59,426 nt of DNA. Origin: Saccharothrix coeruleofusca. Lineage in GTDB: Bacteria > Actinomycetota > Actinomycetes > Mycobacteriales > Pseudonocardiaceae. Positions 33,420-44,424 of this stretch are shown piece after piece. A program made the position numbers and the translations under genes. Positions within the stretch are counted from its first letter, which is position 1; the number at the start of each line of letters is the position of its first letter. The DNA is taken from contig NZ_BMRG01000003.1 of NCBI RefSeq assembly GCF_014648515.1, forward strand, positions 491,720 to 551,145, written 5' to 3'. The notes beneath the pieces are model-generated. The model did no database searches and was not told the origin of the DNA. It worked only from the letters and a program-made list of their open reading frames with translations.

Positions 33420-33460
33420 AAATTCACCCGTACGGGTACCTCAGTCGGGGTGACCCGACC

Positions 33461-33507
33461 CTGGGCCCCGCTCCCCGCCGCACACCGCGGCCGGGGGCGG
33501 GGCCCAG
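33461..33507 (+). terminator. terminator-like hairpin after the symporter gene
   Basis: An 11-base perfect stem (CTGGGCCCCGC and complement) continues with one mismatch into further GC pairs around an approximately 15-base loop. No T-run follows. Confidence 0.6.
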
Positions 33508-33590
33508 CCGTGTGACCTGCGACGCAGCCGGTGCCGACGGCTGTCGCCAAGCTCTCACCGGAGCGCGCACCGGCCGTCGCTCGGTTATGC

Positions 33591-33608
33591 TTAACAACGC
33601 GTAACAAC
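33591..33608. promoter_or_regulatory. GlnR-like site before gltB
   Basis: TTAACAACGCGTAACAAC contains two AAC-type half sites 10-11 bases apart, resembling actinomycete GlnR boxes. A weaker pair lies at 33699-33715. The assignment rests on pattern and on gltBD being a nitrogen-assimilation operon. Confidence 0.35.
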
Positions 33609-33809
33609 GTCAGGCGCAATGTCGCTCCAGCTCCCCCAATCGTTACGCTTCCATGACCTGGATCACCCATTGGATGGTGTCTCCTGGTTTCGCGACTGTT
33701 AAAGTCGCGTCAACACGCGGGCCACCGTCGTCCCGTGCCCAGAAGCCGGAAACTCAGCACTGAGCACGAGGACTCGTTCTCTCGGAGGACGACGAAGGAG
33801 GTCTGCGCA

Positions 33810-36800
33810 GTGATCTTCTCCGCCATCCCGTCCCCGCAGGGGCTCTACGACCCGCGTGCGGAGCGCGATGCCTGCGGTGTGGCGATGGTCGCCGACATCC
33901 AGGGCCGCCGCTCCCACTCGATCGTGGTGGACGCGCTGACCGCGTTGGCGAACTTGGAACACCGCGGCGCCGCCGGTGCGGAGCCGACCAGCGGCGATGG
34001 CGCCGGAATCCTGCTGCAGCTGCCCGACGAGTTCCTCCGGGGCGTCGTCGGGTTCGACCTGCCGGAGCGCGACGGGTACGCGGCGGGCATCGCCTTCCTG
34101 CCCGCCGAGCCGCAGGAGCGCGCCAAGGCCGTCGAGCTGGCCGAGCGCGTGGCCGCCGAGGAGGGCCTGCGGGTGCTGGGCTGGCGCGACGTGCCGGTCG
34201 ACCCCGACGGCGCGGACATCGGCCCCACCGCCCGCTCGGTCATGCCGCACTTCGCCATGCTGTTCGTCGCGGGCGAGCGCGGCGAGACCGGCCTCGACCT
34301 GGACCGCGTGGTGTTCTGCCTGCGCAAGCGGGTCGAGCGGGAGAGCACGGCCGCGGGCGCGGGCACGTACTTCCCGTCGCTGTCCGCGCGCACCCTGGTC
34401 TACAAGGGGATGCTGACCACCGGCCAGCTGCCCGCGTTCTTCCCCGACCTGCGCGACCAGCGGCTGGCCAGCGCCATCGCCCTGGTGCACTCCCGGTTCT
34501 CCACCAACACCTTCCCGTCGTGGCCGCTGGCGCACCCGTTCCGGTTCGTCGCGCACAACGGCGAGATCAACACCGTGCGCGGCAACCGCAACCGGATGCG
34601 CGCCCGCGAGGCGCTGCTGGCCTCGAAGGTCATCCCCGGCGACCTGACCCGGCTGTTCCCCATCTGCGACCCGGACGGCTCGGACTCGGCCTCCTTCGAC
34701 GAGGTGCTGGAGCTGCTGCACCTGGGCGGGCGCAGCCTGCCGCACGCGGTGCTGATGATGATCCCCGAGGCGTGGGAGAACCACGCCTCGATGGACCCCA
34801 AGCGCCGCGCGTTCTACGAGTTCCACGCCAGCCTGATGGAGCCGTGGGACGGCCCGGCCTGCGTCACCTTCACCGACGGCTCCCTGGTCGGCGCGGTGCT
34901 GGACCGCAACGGCCTGCGCCCGGCCCGCTGGTGGCAGACCGCCGACGGCCGCGTGGTGCTGGCCAGCGAGACCGGCGTGCTGGACGTGCCGCCGGACCAG
35001 GTGGTGGCCAAGGGCCGCCTCACGCCGGGCCGGATGTTCCTGGTCGACACCGCCGAGGGGCGGATCATCGACGACGAGGAGATCAAGTCCCAGCTCGCGG
35101 GCGAGCTGCCCTACGACGAGTGGCTGCACGCGGGCCTGCTGGAGCTGGCCGACCTGGCCGACCGCGAGCACGTGGTGCAGAGCCACGCCTCGGTGGTGCG
35201 CCGCCAGCTCACCTTCGGCTACACCGAGGAGGAGCTGCGCGTCCTGCTCGGGCCGATGGCGGTCAACGGCGCGGAGCCGCTGGGCTCCATGGGCACCGAC
35301 ACCCCGGTGGCCGCGCTGTCGCAGCGCTCCCGGCTGCTCTACGACTACTTCGCGCAGACCTTCGCGCAGGTGACCAACCCGCCGCTGGACGCGATCCGCG
35401 AGGAGATCGTCACCTCCGTCTCGCGCGTGATGGGGCCGGAGCAGAACCTGCTGGAGCCAGGTGCCGCCTCGTGCAGGCACATCAAGCTGACCTACCCGGT
35501 CATCGACAACGACGAGCTGGCCAAGCTCATCCACATCAACGACGACGGCGACCTGCCCGGCTTCGCCTGCACCGTCCTGAGTGGACTGTACGAGGTGGAC
35601 GGTGGCGGCGCGGCGCTGGCCGAGGCGATCGAGCGGGTGCGCCGCGAGGCCTCCGAGGCCATCGCGGCGGGCGCGCGCACGCTGGTGCTCTCCGACCGCG
35701 ACTCCGATCACCGCATGGCGCCGATCCCGTCGCTGCTGCTGGTCTCCGCGGTGCACCACCACCTGGTGCGCACCAAGGAGCGGCTGCGTGTGGCGCTGGT
35801 GGTGGAGACCGGTGACGCCCGCGAGGTGCACCACGTGGCCGCGCTGCTGAGCTACGGCGCCGCCGCGGTGAACCCCTACCTGGCCTTCGAGACCATCGAG
35901 GACCTGATCAGCCAGGGCGCGATCACCGGCATCGAGCCGCGCAAGGCGATCCGCAACTACGTCACCGCCCTGGTCAAGGGCGTGCTGAAGATCATGTCCA
36001 AGATGGGCATCTCCACGGTCGGCGCCTACACCGCCGCCCAGGTCTTCGAGGCCGTCGGCCTGTCCAAGGAGCTGCTGGACGAGTACTTCACCGGCACCGT
36101 GTCCAAGCTCGGCGGCGCCGGGCTGGACGTGCTGGCCGAGGAGGTCGCGCTGCGGCACCGCCGCGCGCACCCGGACAACCCGACCGACCGCGTGCACCGG
36201 CGGCTGGAGGTCGGCGGCGAGTACGCCTACCGCCGCGAGGGTGAGCTGCACCTGTTCACCCCGGAGACGGTGTTCCTGCTCCAGCACGCCTCCCGCACCC
36301 GCAAGGCCGAGGTCTACAAGCGCTACACCGACGAGGTGGAGCGGCTGGCCAGGCAGGGCGGCACGCTGCGCGGCCTGTTCTCCTTCCGCACCGAGGGCCG
36401 CGCGCCGATCCCGGTCGAGGAGGTCGAGCCGGTCAGCTCGATCGTCAAGCGGTTCAACACCGGCGCCATGTCCTACGGCTCGATCTCGGCCGAGGCGCAC
36501 GAGACCCTGGCCATCGCGATGAACCGGCTGGGCGGCCGGTCCAACAGCGGCGAGGGCGGCGAGGACCCCGAGCGCCTGTACGACCCGCAGCGCCGCTCCG
36601 CGGTCAAGCAGGTCGCCTCCGGCCGGTTCGGCGTCACCAGCGAGTACCTGGTCAACGCCAGCGACATCCAGATCAAGATGGCGCAGGGCGCCAAGCCCGG
36701 CGAGGGCGGCCAGCTGCCCGGCTACAAGGTCTACCCGTGGATCGCGCGCACCCGGCACTCCACGCCGGGCGTCGGCCTGATCTCGCCGCCGCCGCACCAC

Positions 36801-38340
36801 GACATCTACTCGATCGAGGACCTGGCGCAGCTCATCCACGACCTGAAGAACGCCAACGAGCAGGCCCGCGTGCACGTCAAGCTGGTCAGCGAGGTCGGCG
36901 TCGGCACGGTCGCGGCGGGCGTGGCCAAGGCGCACGCGGACGTGGTGCTGATCTCCGGCCACGACGGCGGCACCGGCGCCTCCCCGCTCAACTCGCTCAA
37001 GCACGCGGGCACGCCGTGGGAGATCGGCCTGGCCGAGACCCAGCAGACGCTGCTGCTCAACGGGTTGCGCGACCGCATCACCGTGCAGGTCGACGGCGCG
37101 CTGCGCACCGGCCGCGACGTGGTGGTGGCCGCGCTGCTGGGCGCGGAGGAGTTCGGCTTCGCCACCGCGCCGCTGATCGTCGCGGGCTGCGTGATGATGC
37201 GGGTCTGCCACCTGGACACCTGCCCGGTGGGCGTGGCCACGCAGAACCCGGAGCTGCGCAAGCGCTACACCGGCCAGGCCGAGCACGTGGTGAACTTCTT
37301 CGAGTTCGTCGCGCAGGAGGTCCGGGAGCTGCTGGCGCAGCTGGGTTTCCGCTCCATCGACGAGGCCGTCGGGCACGCGGAGCTGCTGGAGACCGACACC
37401 GCGATCGAGCACTGGAAGGCGGGCGGGCTGGACCTGACGCCGGTGTTCACCGTGCCCGAGACGCCCTACCCCACGGCCAAGCGCAAGGTCCGCGACCAGG
37501 AGCACGGCCTGGAGCAGGCCCTGGACCGCACGCTCATCCAGCTCGCCGAGGCGGCGCTGGAGGACGCCCACCCGCTGCGGCTGGAACTGCCGGTGCGCAA
37601 CGTCAACCGCACCGTGGGCACGCTGCTGGGCGCGGAGGTCACCCGCCGCTTCGGCGGTGACGGCCTGCCCGACGACACCATCCACGTGACGCTGACCGGC
37701 TCGGCCGGGCAGTCGCTGGGCGCGTTCGTGCCCCGCGGCATCACGCTGGAGATGATCGGCGACGCCAACGACTACGTCGGCAAGGGCCTGTCCGGCGGCC
37801 GGATCGTGGTGCGCCCGCACCCCGACGCGCCGTTCGCGGCCGAGCGGCAGGTCATCGCGGGCAACGTCATCGGCTACGGCGCGACCGGCGGGGAGATCTT
37901 CCTGCGCGGCCGGGTCGGCGAGCGGTTCTGCGTGCGCAACTCCGGCGCGCTGGCCGTGGCCGAGGGCGTCGGCGACCACGCCTTCGAGTACATGACCGGC
38001 GGTCGCGCCGTGGTGCTCGGGCCGACCGGTCGCAACCTCGCCGCGGGCATGTCCGGCGGCATCGCGTACGTGCTCGACCTGGACCCGTCCTCGGTCAACC
38101 AGGACATGGTCCAGCTGCAGCGGCCCAGCGCGGAAGACCTGCGCTGGCTGCGCGAGGTGGTGGAGCGCCACCACCAGCTCACCGGATCGGCGGTGGCCGC
38201 GTCGCTGCTCGGCGACTGGCCCCGGCGTTCCGCCGCGTTCACCAAGGTCATGCCCGGTGACTACCAGCGCGTGCTCGAAGCGATGAGGCTCGCCCGCGCG
38301 GAAGGCAGGGACGTCGACCAGGCGATCATGGAGGCTTCTC

Positions 38341-38348
<8 letters not shown>
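33810..38348 (+). CDS. gltB: glutamate synthase large (alpha) subunit
   Basis: The 1512-residue protein makes two glutamates from glutamine and 2-oxoglutarate. Cys22 in [12 protein letters not shown] becomes the N-terminal glutaminase nucleophile after a short propeptide is removed. The FMN synthase domain has [17 protein letters not shown] and the 3Fe-4S cysteines C-x5-C-x4-C in [18 protein letters not shown]-terminal beta-helix domain ([17 protein letters not shown]) completes it. The GTG start has an AAGGAGGT site 7 bases upstream. A 25-codon upstream extension is not family-like. It overlaps gltD by 8 bases. Confidence 0.98.
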
Positions 38349-39846
<1,498 letters not shown>

Positions 39847-39863
39847 CCGGTTCCCCTGACCAG

Positions 39864-39896
39864 GCCGCCCCCGCCAACGACGCCGGGGGCGGCTTT
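39864..39896 (+). terminator. intrinsic terminator of gltBD
   Basis: A perfect 10-base stem, GCCGCCCCCG with its complement around a 10-base loop, is followed by TTTCT. It lies 18 bases after the gltD stop and just before the convergent SDR gene. Confidence 0.85.
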
Positions 39897-39903
39897 CTCG
39901 TGC

Positions 39904-40809
39904 TCACAGGTAGCGGACGCCGGTCAGCTCCTCGGCCGCCGCCCACAGCCGCCTGCCGACGGCCGGGTCGGCCGCCTCCCGGCTGAGCCGGGCCTCGGTG
40001 ACCCGGCCGCGCATCTCCCCGAGCCCGGCGGGCCCGAAGAACTGGCCGCCCCGCACGTCCGGATCGGTCGCGGCGCGCAGCTGCGGCAGCGCGCCCCGCT
40101 CCACCGGCTGCGTGACCAGCAGCCCGAACCACGAGATCACCCGCCCCCACCGGCCGAGGTGCTCCCAGGCTCGCGGGGTCAGGTTGGTGCGGGTCATGCC
40201 GGGATGGGCCAGCACGCTGGTGACCGGCGACCCGGCGGCGCGCAGGCGGCGGTCCAGCTCCACGCCGAAGACCGTGGCGGCGAGCTTGGACCGGCCGTAG
40301 GCGGTGGAGCCCCGGTAGCCGCGCTCGAACATCAGGTCGTCGAAGTCCAGGTGCGCCGTCTTGTGCGTGATCGAGCTGAGGCTGACCACGCGGGCCGCCC
40401 GCGCCGCCGCCAGGTTGTCCAGCAACAGGCCGGTCAGTGCGAAGTGCCCCAGCACGTTGGTGGCGAGCTGCAGCTCGAAGCCGTCGGCGGAGGTGCGGCG
40501 CGGGCCGAGCAGGACCGCACCCGCGTTGTTGACCAGCAGGTCGATCGCCGGGTGGTCGGCGGCCAGCTTCGCGGCGAACGCGCGCACCGAGTCGAGGCGC
40601 GCCAGGTCCAGCTCGCGCACCTCGACGTCCCCGCCGATCCGGCGGGCGGCCTCCTCGCCCGCGGCGGTGTCGCGGACGGCGAGCACGACGCGGGCCCCGC
40701 GGCGGGCCAGCTCGGTGGCGGTGATCAGGCCGAGGCCCGAGTTCGCGCCGGTCACCACGGCGACCCGACCGCGCTGGTCGGGGATGCGGTCGGCGGTCCA
40801 TCCGGTCAT
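39904..40809 (-). CDS. short-chain dehydrogenase/reductase
   Basis: The 301-residue SDR has the NAD(P)-binding VAVVTGANSGLGLITATEL near the N-terminus, NNAGAVLL, and the catalytic Tyr-Lys pair in STAYGRSKLAATVF. The pattern and length resemble retinol dehydrogenase/WW-oxidoreductase-like SDRs of actinomycetes. The substrate is unknown. ATG at 40809 has a CAGGAGCAGCAG ribosome site directly upstream. A longer frame to 40944 is not supported. Confidence 0.9.
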   Translation of the reverse strand: MTGWTADRIPDQRGRVAVVTGANSGLGLITATELARRGARVVLAVRDTAAGEEAARRIGGDVEVRELDLARLDSVRAFAAKLAADHPAIDLLVNNAGAVLLGPRRTSADGFELQLATNVLGHFALTGLLLDNLAAARAARVVSLSSITHKTAHLDFDDLMFERGYRGSTAYGRSKLAATVFGVELDRRLRAAGSPVTSVLAHPGMTRTNLTPRAWEHLGRWGRVISWFGLLVTQPVERGALPQLRAATDPDVRGGQFFGPAGLGEMRGRVTEARLSREAADPAVGRRLWAAAEELTGVRYL

Positions 40810-40917
40810 CTGCTGCTCCTGTGGGGTCGGTACGTCGCAGCCGACGCTAAGAGCGATCGAGCCCCGCTCGGTCGTCCCCGCCCACCTGGGTCTGCGAAAC
40901 CCACCCCCTAAGCTGCG

Positions 40918-40965
40918 CCTGCGAGTACTACCCGGCGCCTCCACGCGGGCCGGTGACCACTACCC
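40918..40965 (-). repeat. two inverted copies of the GGGTAGT...ACCGG motif
   Basis: On the minus strand, copies GGGTAGTGGTCACCGG (40950-40965) and GGGTAGTACTCGCAGG (40918-40933) lie exactly 32 bases apart. This is the same unit and period as at 17187 and 17219. They sit between the divergent SDR gene and the gene at 40986, 21 bases before the latter's ATG. Confidence 0.65.
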
Positions 40966-40985
40966 GGCAGGTCGGGGGGCCGATC

Positions 40986-41555
40986 ATGAAACTCGTCGAC
41001 GTCGTTCGCCGCGCCAAAGAGGGAACGGTGACGCAGCGCGAGGTGGACGCGGTGGCGCGGATGCTGCCCGACGAACGCGGCCAGCGCGCCTACGACTGGC
41101 TCTACGTCATCGCCAGGGCATCGGCCACGCAATACGAGCAGCTCGTCGCGAGCTACCTGGACCACGAGGAAGACCCGATGCTGGCCAGGCTGGCGTTGCA
41201 GACCCTCTGCACGTTCTGGGGTTTCGCGGATCGGTACACCGACCAGTTGGAGCGCTTCCTGGGCGAGGTCGAGTGGGACCACCTGGGGGACGTGCGGCTG
41301 ATCGCCATCTCGGCCAGCGGCGAGTACCTGCGCGAGAACGTCCACAGTGGACTATTGCGGCGCTTGCTGGAACTCGCCGACCACAACGGTGACTCGACAA
41401 TGCAGCCGAGGTTCGCGCTGGAGGCGGTCGCCCGCGCGCTCGACGACCCGACCCTGGCGGAGGTCAAGGGCCGGGAGAACCGGTACGCCGCCGTGCGCGA
41501 ACGGGGTTGGGCCAGACTTGTCGCGGAAGAGGAGAGCCGTGGACGCGACCGGTGA
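40986..41555 (+). CDS. hypothetical helical protein, HEAT-like
   Basis: I do not recognise this 189-residue protein. It is predicted to be almost all helical, with repeated helix pairs around RLALQTLCTFWGFADRY, HLGDVRLIAISASGEYL, LLRRLLELADHNGDS and RFALEAVARALDDP, spaced like HEAT repeats. Such proteins often act as binding adaptors or as immunity proteins of contact toxins, but no toxin gene lies beside it. It overlaps the next gene by 17 bases, so they are co-expressed. The shared GGGTAGT motif pair lies just upstream. Confidence 0.7.
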   Translation: MKLVDVVRRAKEGTVTQREVDAVARMLPDERGQRAYDWLYVIARASATQYEQLVASYLDHEEDPMLARLALQTLCTFWGFADRYTDQLERFLGEVEWDHLGDVRLIAISASGEYLRENVHSGLLRRLLELADHNGDSTMQPRFALEAVARALDDPTLAEVKGRENRYAAVRERGWARLVAEEESRGRDR

Positions 41556-41847
41556 CGGATTCCGCGTCGTGTCAGAGGTGGGCGAGACGGTGGCGATGAG
41601 CCGTCTCCTCGACGCGTGGGACGGCGTGGTGGGCACCGTCGAGGACGGCTACTGGCTCGGCATCGACGAGTACCGGCACGACATCGCTGTTCGGGGCGTG
41701 ATCGAACGACGTCTGGCGGAGTCGGACGTGCCCGCCTGGTGCCTGGAGCGTCTGGCGGAGATCGACCGCCGGTTCCGGCGGCTGCTGCTGCCGGAACCGG
41801 CGCGCGCGGGCGTGCCCTGGTGGGAAGCGCACGTGCGGACATCGTGA
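41539..41847 (+). CDS. hypothetical protein coupled to the HEAT-like gene
   Basis: The 102-residue protein is unrecognised. It is soluble and acidic, with LLDAWDGVVGTVEDGYWLGIDEYRHDI in the middle and a C-terminal RRFRRLLLPEPARAGVPWWEAHV. GTG at 41539 has a GAAGAGGAGAG site and lies inside the end of the upstream gene, so the pair is translationally coupled. It might be a small partner of the HEAT-like protein. Its stop falls in a repeat array. Confidence 0.6.
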   Translation: MDATGDGFRVVSEVGETVAMSRLLDAWDGVVGTVEDGYWLGIDEYRHDIAVRGVIERRLAESDVPAWCLERLAEIDRRFRRLLLPEPARAGVPWWEAHVRTS

Positions 41848-41956
41848 ATTCCGCGTTCGCGCACCCTGAATTGAGCGTTCGGGTATCCGGTCGGTGCCCG
41901 AACGCTCAGTTCGCAGTGCCCGAACGCTCAGTTCGTGGTGTCTGAACGCGGAATTC
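41846..41956. repeat. nested repeat array between convergent genes
   Basis: The outer arms GAATTCCGCGTTC (41846-41858) and GAACGCGGAATTC (41944-41956) are perfect 13-base complements. Inside, GAGCGTTCGGG (41873-41883) faces two copies of its complement at 41897 and 41919, within a 22-base tandem repeat. Lying between convergent genes, it could serve as a bidirectional terminator. A related copy is at 17128. Confidence 0.7.
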
Positions 41957-41966
41957 GCGATGGGGG

Positions 41967-42164
41967 CTAGTCGGCGGAGACGAGTTGGGCGGCTTCGGTG
42001 CACTTCTCCAGCAGGTTGTGCAGCGCTTCCGAGGTGAGCACCAGGTCGAGGCCGTCCGTTCGGCCGCCCAGGCGCAACTGGGTCTCGGTGCCCACGACCT
42101 GGACCGCGATCGGGCACCCGCCCTCGATCTTCACCCACGACTCCAGGTGCACGCCGTTGCTCAT
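41967..42164 (-). CDS. small protein divergent from the XRE regulator
   Basis: This 65-residue protein (SNGVHLESWVKIEGG onward) is unrecognised. Its C-terminal half, LDLVLTSEALHNLLEKCTEA, loosely resembles the end of DUF397 proteins, which normally accompany XRE-DUF5753 regulators. A strong AGGAGG site precedes the ATG. It is divergent from the XRE gene at 42276 with 111 bases between, an arrangement like whiJ-type loci. It may be a target or partner of that regulator. Confidence 0.65.
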   Translation of the reverse strand: MSNGVHLESWVKIEGGCPIAVQVVGTETQLRLGGRTDGLDLVLTSEALHNLLEKCTEAAQLVSAD

Positions 42165-42275
42165 GACTTCCTCCTCTGAATTGGGATGGCGAGGACGGTA
42201 GCCGGATAATCGGAGGCACACATTTCCCTGATCGAGTGATGTAATGGCGAGTGTTCCGGCGGTAGCGTTGCGCCC

Positions 42276-43136
42276 ATGGCGAAGATCACGCCCACGACCA
42301 AGAAGCTTTTGCTGGGCAAGGAAATCGCGCACTTGCGCGAGCGGGCCGGGATGTCCCAGGCGCAGGCCGCCGCGATCGTCGAGAAGAGCCAGAGCCGCAT
42401 GGCCGACCTGGAGGCCGGGCAGTCCAGCATCACGCCGGGCGACCTCATCCTGCTGCTCAAGGGCTTCGGCGTCGCCGACGAGGACCACGTGCAAGCGCTG
42501 CTCGAACTGCGCCGCAACAACCACCAGCGCGGCAGGTGGAACGGCGTCCGGGCCAAGTACAGCGAGCAGTTCCGCACGATGGTCGACCTGGAGGAGAACT
42601 GCGACCTGATCCGCACGGTCGAGTCCGAGGTGCCCCCCGGACTGCTCCAGTGCGAGTCCTTCGTCCGAGCCCTGTACTCGCACGGGAATTTCGGCGATGA
42701 CCTGGAGGAGCACGTCAAGGCCCGGCTGGTCAGGCAGGAGATCTTCCACAAGCCCGATCCGCCGCACGTCGCGTTCGTGATCTCGGAGTCGTCGCTGCGC
42801 CGTCAGTTCGGGCCGCCGGAGGTCATGCGGGAGCAGATCAATTACATGATCAAGCTGTCGAGACTGCCGAACGTCCGCCTGCAGGTGCTGCCGTTCAAGA
42901 CCAGGGTGCAGAGCGGCTGGATCGGCGACCGCTTCGTGCTCCTGCGCATCCCGTCGCCCGGCGTGGCGGGTCCGCTGGAGTTCGCCTACACCGAGAACGA
43001 GGCCGAACTCCGCTACCTGGACGACAAGAAGGTCGTGGACAAGCTCGACGCCGTGTGGGCCCGGCTGACCGGGGTGGCCCTGGGATTCGAGGAGACCCGC
43101 CGATTTCTGCGTAAGGTTGCCGGCGACTACAGCTGA
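42276..43136 (+). CDS. XRE regulator with DUF5753 (WhiJ/Scr1-like)
   Basis: The 286-residue protein has an N-terminal XRE helix-turn-helix (LRERAGMSQAQAAAIVEKSQSRMADLEAG, residues about 19-47) and a DUF5753 domain marked by VPPGLLQCESFVRAL, LVRQEIFHKPDPP and VLPFKTRVQSGW. This architecture is typical of the expanded WhiJ-like regulators of actinomycetes, paired with DUF397 proteins that often modulate development and secondary metabolism. The DUF397 gene follows after 17 bases. TAGCGT at 42263-42268 ends 7 bases before the ATG. Confidence 0.92.
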   Translation: MAKITPTTKKLLLGKEIAHLRERAGMSQAQAAAIVEKSQSRMADLEAGQSSITPGDLILLLKGFGVADEDHVQALLELRRNNHQRGRWNGVRAKYSEQFRTMVDLEENCDLIRTVESEVPPGLLQCESFVRALYSHGNFGDDLEEHVKARLVRQEIFHKPDPPHVAFVISESSLRRQFGPPEVMREQINYMIKLSRLPNVRLQVLPFKTRVQSGWIGDRFVLLRIPSPGVAGPLEFAYTENEAELRYLDDKKVVDKLDAVWARLTGVALGFEETRRFLRKVAGDYS

Positions 43137-43153
43137 GGCAACCGGAGGCGCGA

Positions 43154-43333
43154 ATGTTCCGCAGGTCGAGCTACAGCACGGAGAGCGGCAACAACTGCGT
43201 CGAGGTGGCGCGCACCGGTGTCGGGGTGGCGGTGCGCGACAGCAAGGCACCGGAGTGCCGGTTCGGCGTGACGCCCGCCGGGTTCGGCCGGTTCGTCGCC
43301 GCTGCTCGGCGGGGGCGCTTCGACCTGCCGTGA
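43154..43333 (+). CDS. DUF397 protein, partner of the XRE-DUF5753 regulator
   Basis: The 59-residue protein has the full DUF397 pattern: RRSSYSTESGNNCVEVA, GVAVRDSKAPECRFGVTPAGF and an end RFVAAARRGRFDLP. It was found by translating the gap after the XRE gene. DUF397 proteins such as those of whiJ loci are thought to bind or counteract the neighbouring XRE protein. It is followed 36 bases later by the DUF2461 gene. Confidence 0.9.
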   Translation: MFRRSSYSTESGNNCVEVARTGVGVAVRDSKAPECRFGVTPAGFGRFVAAARRGRFDLP

Positions 43334-43369
43334 CGGCGCTGTCGGGGGTGCCGCCTAAGCTGCCCGGCC

Positions 43370-44023
43370 ATGGAGTTCAAGGGCTTCGGTGAGTACGCGA
43401 TCGACTTCTACGACGGCCTCGTCGTGGACAACACCAAGGCCTACTGGGAAGACCACAAGCAGACCTACCTCGACGACGTGCGCGCCCCGATGGAGGCGCT
43501 GCTGGCCGTGCTCGAACCCGAGTTCGGCCGGGGCAAGGTGTTCCGCCCCTACCGCGACGTCCGCTTCAGCAAGGACAAGCGGCCCTACAAGGACCACTGC
43601 GGGGGCGTGGTGGAGTTGGGCCGCGGTGGTGGCGGGTACTACGTGCAGGTCGGCACCGAGGGTCTGATGGTGGCGGGCGGGTCGTTCGCCATGGCGTCGG
43701 ACCAGCTCGCCCGCTACCGCGAGTCGGTCGCCGACGACCGGCGCGGCGGCGAGCTGGTCAAGATCATCGCCAAGCTGGCCCGCAAGGGCTGGGAGATCCG
43801 CGGCGAGCAGCTCAAGCGCCCGCCGCGCGGCGTCGACCCCGACCACCCCCGGCTGGACCTGCTGCGCCGCAAGGCGATCTACGCGGCGAAGGTGTGGGAG
43901 CCCGACGACACCCTGCACGAGCCCGGCTGCCTGGACCGGGTGCGCCAGGGGTGGCGCGAGCTGATCGCCCTCAACGAGTGGTGCGCCGACCACGTCGGTC
44001 TCACCGAGAAGGGCTTCCGCTGA
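43370..44023 (+). CDS. DUF2461 domain protein
   Basis: The 217-residue protein matches DUF2461: FYDGLVVDNTKAYWEDHK near the N-terminus, FRPYRDVRFSKDKRPYKDH and GGGYYVQVGTEGLMVAGGS. The function is unknown, though it is widespread in bacteria and some fungi. TAAGCT at 43356-43361 ends 8 bases before the ATG. Its end overlaps the convergent VanZ gene by 23 bases. Confidence 0.92.
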   Translation: MEFKGFGEYAIDFYDGLVVDNTKAYWEDHKQTYLDDVRAPMEALLAVLEPEFGRGKVFRPYRDVRFSKDKRPYKDHCGGVVELGRGGGGYYVQVGTEGLMVAGGSFAMASDQLARYRESVADDRRGGELVKIIAKLARKGWEIRGEQLKRPPRGVDPDHPRLDLLRRKAIYAAKVWEPDDTLHEPGCLDRVRQGWRELIALNEWCADHVGLTEKGFR

Positions 44024-44342
44024 ACACCAGCCGGTGCGCCAGCCAGCCCAGCGCGATCCCGACGACGTCGGTGAGCCCGTCCACCGGGTCGCCGCTGCGA
44101 CCCAGCACGGTCAGCAACTCCTGCACCACTTCCGAGGCGACGGCGTAACCCACAAGAGTGAGCAGCAGTGGGGTGCGGGGGAGACGGGCGTACAGGCCGG
44201 TGCCCGCCAGCAGGGCGAACAGCAGGCAGTGGACGACCTTGTCCGTGCCGGGCGGTGAGCTGGGGACACCCGACTCGGGCGTGAACAGCACGATAACGCT
44301 GAGCAACGCCGCGGTCACGAAAGGAAAGAATCTGGCGGTCAC
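44001..44342 (-). CDS. VanZ family membrane protein
   Basis: The 113-residue protein has four predicted helices. DKVVHCLLFALLAGTGLY, SEVVQELLTVLGRSGDPVDGLTDVVGIALGW and the final helix are typical of VanZ-like proteins, some of which give low-level teicoplanin resistance. The role here is unknown. I chose GTG at 44342. The open frame continues upstream to 44558, but that would run through the pyk promoter and start and lacks family features. Confidence 0.8.
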   Translation of the reverse strand: MTARFFPFVTAALLSVIVLFTPESGVPSSPPGTDKVVHCLLFALLAGTGLYARLPRTPLLLTLVGYAVASEVVQELLTVLGRSGDPVDGLTDVVGIALGWLAHRLVFSGSPSR

Positions 44343-44387
44343 AGGAGCGATTTTGCCTGTTTCCCCTAGATTACCCCCGGGTACATC

Positions 44388-44416
44388 CTGATCGGTCCAG
44401 TGAAGAGGACTACTCT
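44388..44416 (+). promoter_or_regulatory. promoter of pyk (leaderless)
   Basis: CTGATC at 44388-44393 and TACTCT at 44411-44416 are 17 bases apart. The GTG start is 8 bases after the -10 box. Confidence 0.5.
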
Positions 44417-44424
44417 GTCCGAAC

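Larger units (their letters stand above)
33420..33809. other. 390-base intergenic region before gltB
   Basis: No gene is supported here. It holds a perfect 12-base palindrome, ACCCGTACGGGT (33426-33437), just after the symporter stop, then a terminator-like hairpin at 33461. Two inverted half-site pairs follow that could bind a nitrogen regulator, TTAAC-N5-GTAAC at 33591 and GTTAAA-N5-GTCAAC at 33699. The end is the gltB leader. Confidence 0.6.
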
